A DNA stretch of 64,000 bases, taken from CAYJIX01 sp964370375. GTDB lineage: Bacteria; Desulfobacterota; Desulfovibrionia; Desulfovibrionales; Desulfovibrionaceae. A program made the translations under genes and the position numbers. The notes under the pieces are model-generated. The model had not been told where the DNA came from and searched no databases. It was given only the letters and a program-made list of their open reading frames with translations. Every line of letters begins with the position of its first letter. The first letter of the stretch is position 1. This document shows, piece after piece, positions 62,718 through 64,000 of this stretch. Where the stretch lies: positions 1 through 64,000 of the forward strand of contig CAYJIX010000004.1 in assembly GCA_964370375.1 (NCBI GenBank). The letters are read 5' to 3'.

Positions 62718-64000
62718 CTATAAAGCCTTTGCCTTAAAACTTACCTTGGCAGCCTCTGCATGGCGGCCTTGTTTTTCAAGGGCGCGGATAAGCTGTTGCC
62801 AGCCAGCCTTGGCATGTGGACTTAAAGCCACACTTTGCCGAGCCAAAGTTTCAGCAAGGCTGGGATCCTCATTGTTATCTAGGTATAGTCCCGCCATTAG
62901 TGCCAGGGCCGCGGCGTCATTGGGATTGCGCAACAAGGCTTCGTGCAAATGTTCACGGGCTTTTTCAGTATCGTTTTTCGTTAAGGCCAAGGTGGCCAAA
63001 TGCCGTTTTGCCAAGCCATGTTCGGCATGGGAGGCTGCTGCCTCTTCAAACAAGGTTTGCGCCCTATCAAGGTCGCCTTGCGCCCGTGCAAGCTGGCCGA
63101 GACGGATTTTGGCGAACAGATGATCAGGGGTAAGGCTAAGGCATTGTTCAAAATAGCGTGCTGCACTTTGTTCATCGCCAAGGCTGCGGCAGACCGCCCC
63201 AAGGTTATAGGCCAGAGCAGGATCATCAGGGGTGCGCTGTATGGCTTCTTCAAAGTAATGGCGCGCCTCATCTTGACGCCCTAAACCTGCCATGCACACG
63301 CCAAGAGAATTCCAGGCAAGCGCATTGTCAACGTCAATCAATAACGCCAGTTTATATTCGTTAATGGCGCCAAAAACATCGCCCTTGCAGTGCAATTTGT
63401 CCGCGCTGATATTCATGGCCAAGGAATCAAGCCAGCCCACATGCGGAGAGGGCAGTAATAAAGCGTATTCCAAGGCTTTGCGGCAACACTCAACAGCATC
63501 CGCCGCATGAAAATCCAAAAAAGGCCAACGAAAAAGCCCAATGCCGCCCTTGCCAAATCGATTGTTTATGGTGTCTGCAACAGCCATTGCTGCTTTTTCA
63601 AGCATGTTAGTGTCTGCGCTTGGATGAAAAAAGATCAAGGAATTCAAGGCAAAACGTCCGCCAAGTGTAACGTCAAGGCCATGATTGCGAAACGTTTCGC
63701 GGCACAATTCAGCAACTTGTGCCATGGCCTGTTCCATGGCTTGTGTTGTGCGCGATGTTGTTTTTGACTCCAAAAGACTGCTTATTTGCACAATCGACAT
63801 GGAAAAAGCGTCATGCTGTGCCCGCTGCTGTGAAAATTGTGACAAAAATTCACCATGCCGCCAAAGTCCTGTAATGGGGTCTGTGCGCTGCGCTATGGGC
63901 TGTGTGTCCTCTTCGGTAACAACAGCGCGTGTGATGCTTGGCTCATCTTGTAAATACAAAAGCGTATCGCCCTCTTCGGGTAGCCAAGAAGGATCACCCA
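62718..64000 (-). CDS. Degenerate GGDEF-like plus TPR protein, partial
   Basis: The reading frame is open to the right edge of the window (upstream residues read GDPSWLPEEGDTLL), so the N-terminus is missing; a TTG at 63959 is unlikely to be the start. The visible 427 residues begin with a diguanylate-cyclase-like segment (TDPITGLWRHGEFLSQF ... NRFGKGGIGLFRWP). The GG(D/E)EF active-site motif is not recognisable there, suggesting a non-catalytic domain. About seven tetratricopeptide repeats follow (for example NALAWNSLGVCMAGLGRQDE). It may be a regulatory or scaffold protein. Function unknown. Confidence 0.82.
   Translation of the reverse strand, partial: GDPSWLPEEGDTLLYLQDEPSITRAVVTEEDTQPIAQRTDPITGLWRHGEFLSQFSQQRAQHDAFSMSIVQISSLLESKTTSRTTQAMEQAMAQVAELCRETFRNHGLDVTLGGRFALNSLIFFHPSADTNMLEKAAMAVADTINNRFGKGGIGLFRWPFLDFHAADAVECCRKALEYALLLPSPHVGWLDSLAMNISADKLHCKGDVFGAINEYKLALLIDVDNALAWNSLGVCMAGLGRQDEARHYFEEAIQRTPDDPALAYNLGAVCRSLGDEQSAARYFEQCLSLTPDHLFAKIRLGQLARAQGDLDRAQTLFEEAAASHAEHGLAKRHLATLALTKNDTEKAREHLHEALLRNPNDAAALALMAGLYLDNNEDPSLAETLARQSVALSPHAKAGWQQLIRALEKQGRHAEAAKVSFKAKAL

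Overview
The window looks like a chromosomal segment of a Gram-negative, diderm deltaproteobacterium (Desulfobacterota), most likely of the Desulfovibrionaceae. The cell envelope genes lpxK, lolA, hldE/rfaE2, a TonB-dependent receptor, TonB/ExbBD and mreBCD-mrdA show an outer membrane with LPS. The F-type ATP synthase cluster has two b-type subunits, preceded by a bactofilin and rodA. TRAP (DctPQM) transport, many hybrid PAS/GAF kinases and base composition on the AT side by eye also fit that family. The family placement is inference from gene content and protein style; the species is not identifiable from the sequence alone. No rRNA, tRNA, CRISPR, phage module or intact insertion sequence was seen.

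Layout. 1-4.4 kb: a hybrid histidine kinase with five tandem PAS repeats and lolA, both minus strand, with a 90-bp mobile repeat (MITE-like) on each side. 4.7-10.3 kb: a minus-strand catabolic cluster of an NAD-dependent epimerase, TRAP transporter DctP-DctQ-DctM and a MmgE/PrpD protein. 10.7-11.6 kb: trmO-like and DsrE-like genes (plus). 11.6-16.6 kb: tetR-lplT-aas (lysophospholipid recycling) and a small lipoprotein, all minus. 16.8-21.0 kb: two tandem paralogous GAF-PAS hybrid kinases (plus). 21.2-22.7 kb: catalase (minus) behind a perfect 7-1-7 Fur/PerR-type palindrome. 23.0-36.5 kb: a long plus-strand import locus with a TonB-dependent receptor behind a Fur-box-like site, YejABEF-type peptide ABC transporter, then DUF3450-TtpC-ExbB-ExbD-TonB-TPR, the layout of the Vibrio TonB2-type energising complex. 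36.6-38.6 kb: a fourth hybrid kinase (minus). 39.0-45.9 kb: ATP synthase operon atpC-D-G-A-H-F-F' plus bactofilin (minus), ending at a strong terminator. 45.9-51.8 kb: rodA, trpS, an M50 protease, tyrS and a YhcC-type radical SAM gene (minus), with a hairpin-rich non-coding island at 50.45-50.83 kb. 52.2-57.2 kb: mreB-mreC-mreD-mrdA-rfaE2 (plus), the cell-elongation and LPS-heptose block. 57.2-64.0 kb: a longer copy of the mobile repeat, a MATE exporter, rnr, lpxK and a partial degenerate-GGDEF/TPR protein running off the right edge (minus).

How the genes work together. The most distinctive unit is the 13-kb import locus. It encodes one complete path from outer membrane to cytoplasm: receptor, its own dedicated TonB motor, periplasmic binding protein and ABC importer. 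It carries iron-type control at the front and hairpins that probably set stoichiometry between the receptor and the rest. The second is the epimerase-TRAP-MmgE/PrpD cluster, which looks like uptake and breakdown of an unidentified organic acid. Dispersed non-autonomous elements with 5-bp target duplications, and a second family of palindromic intergenic repeats, decorate the region.
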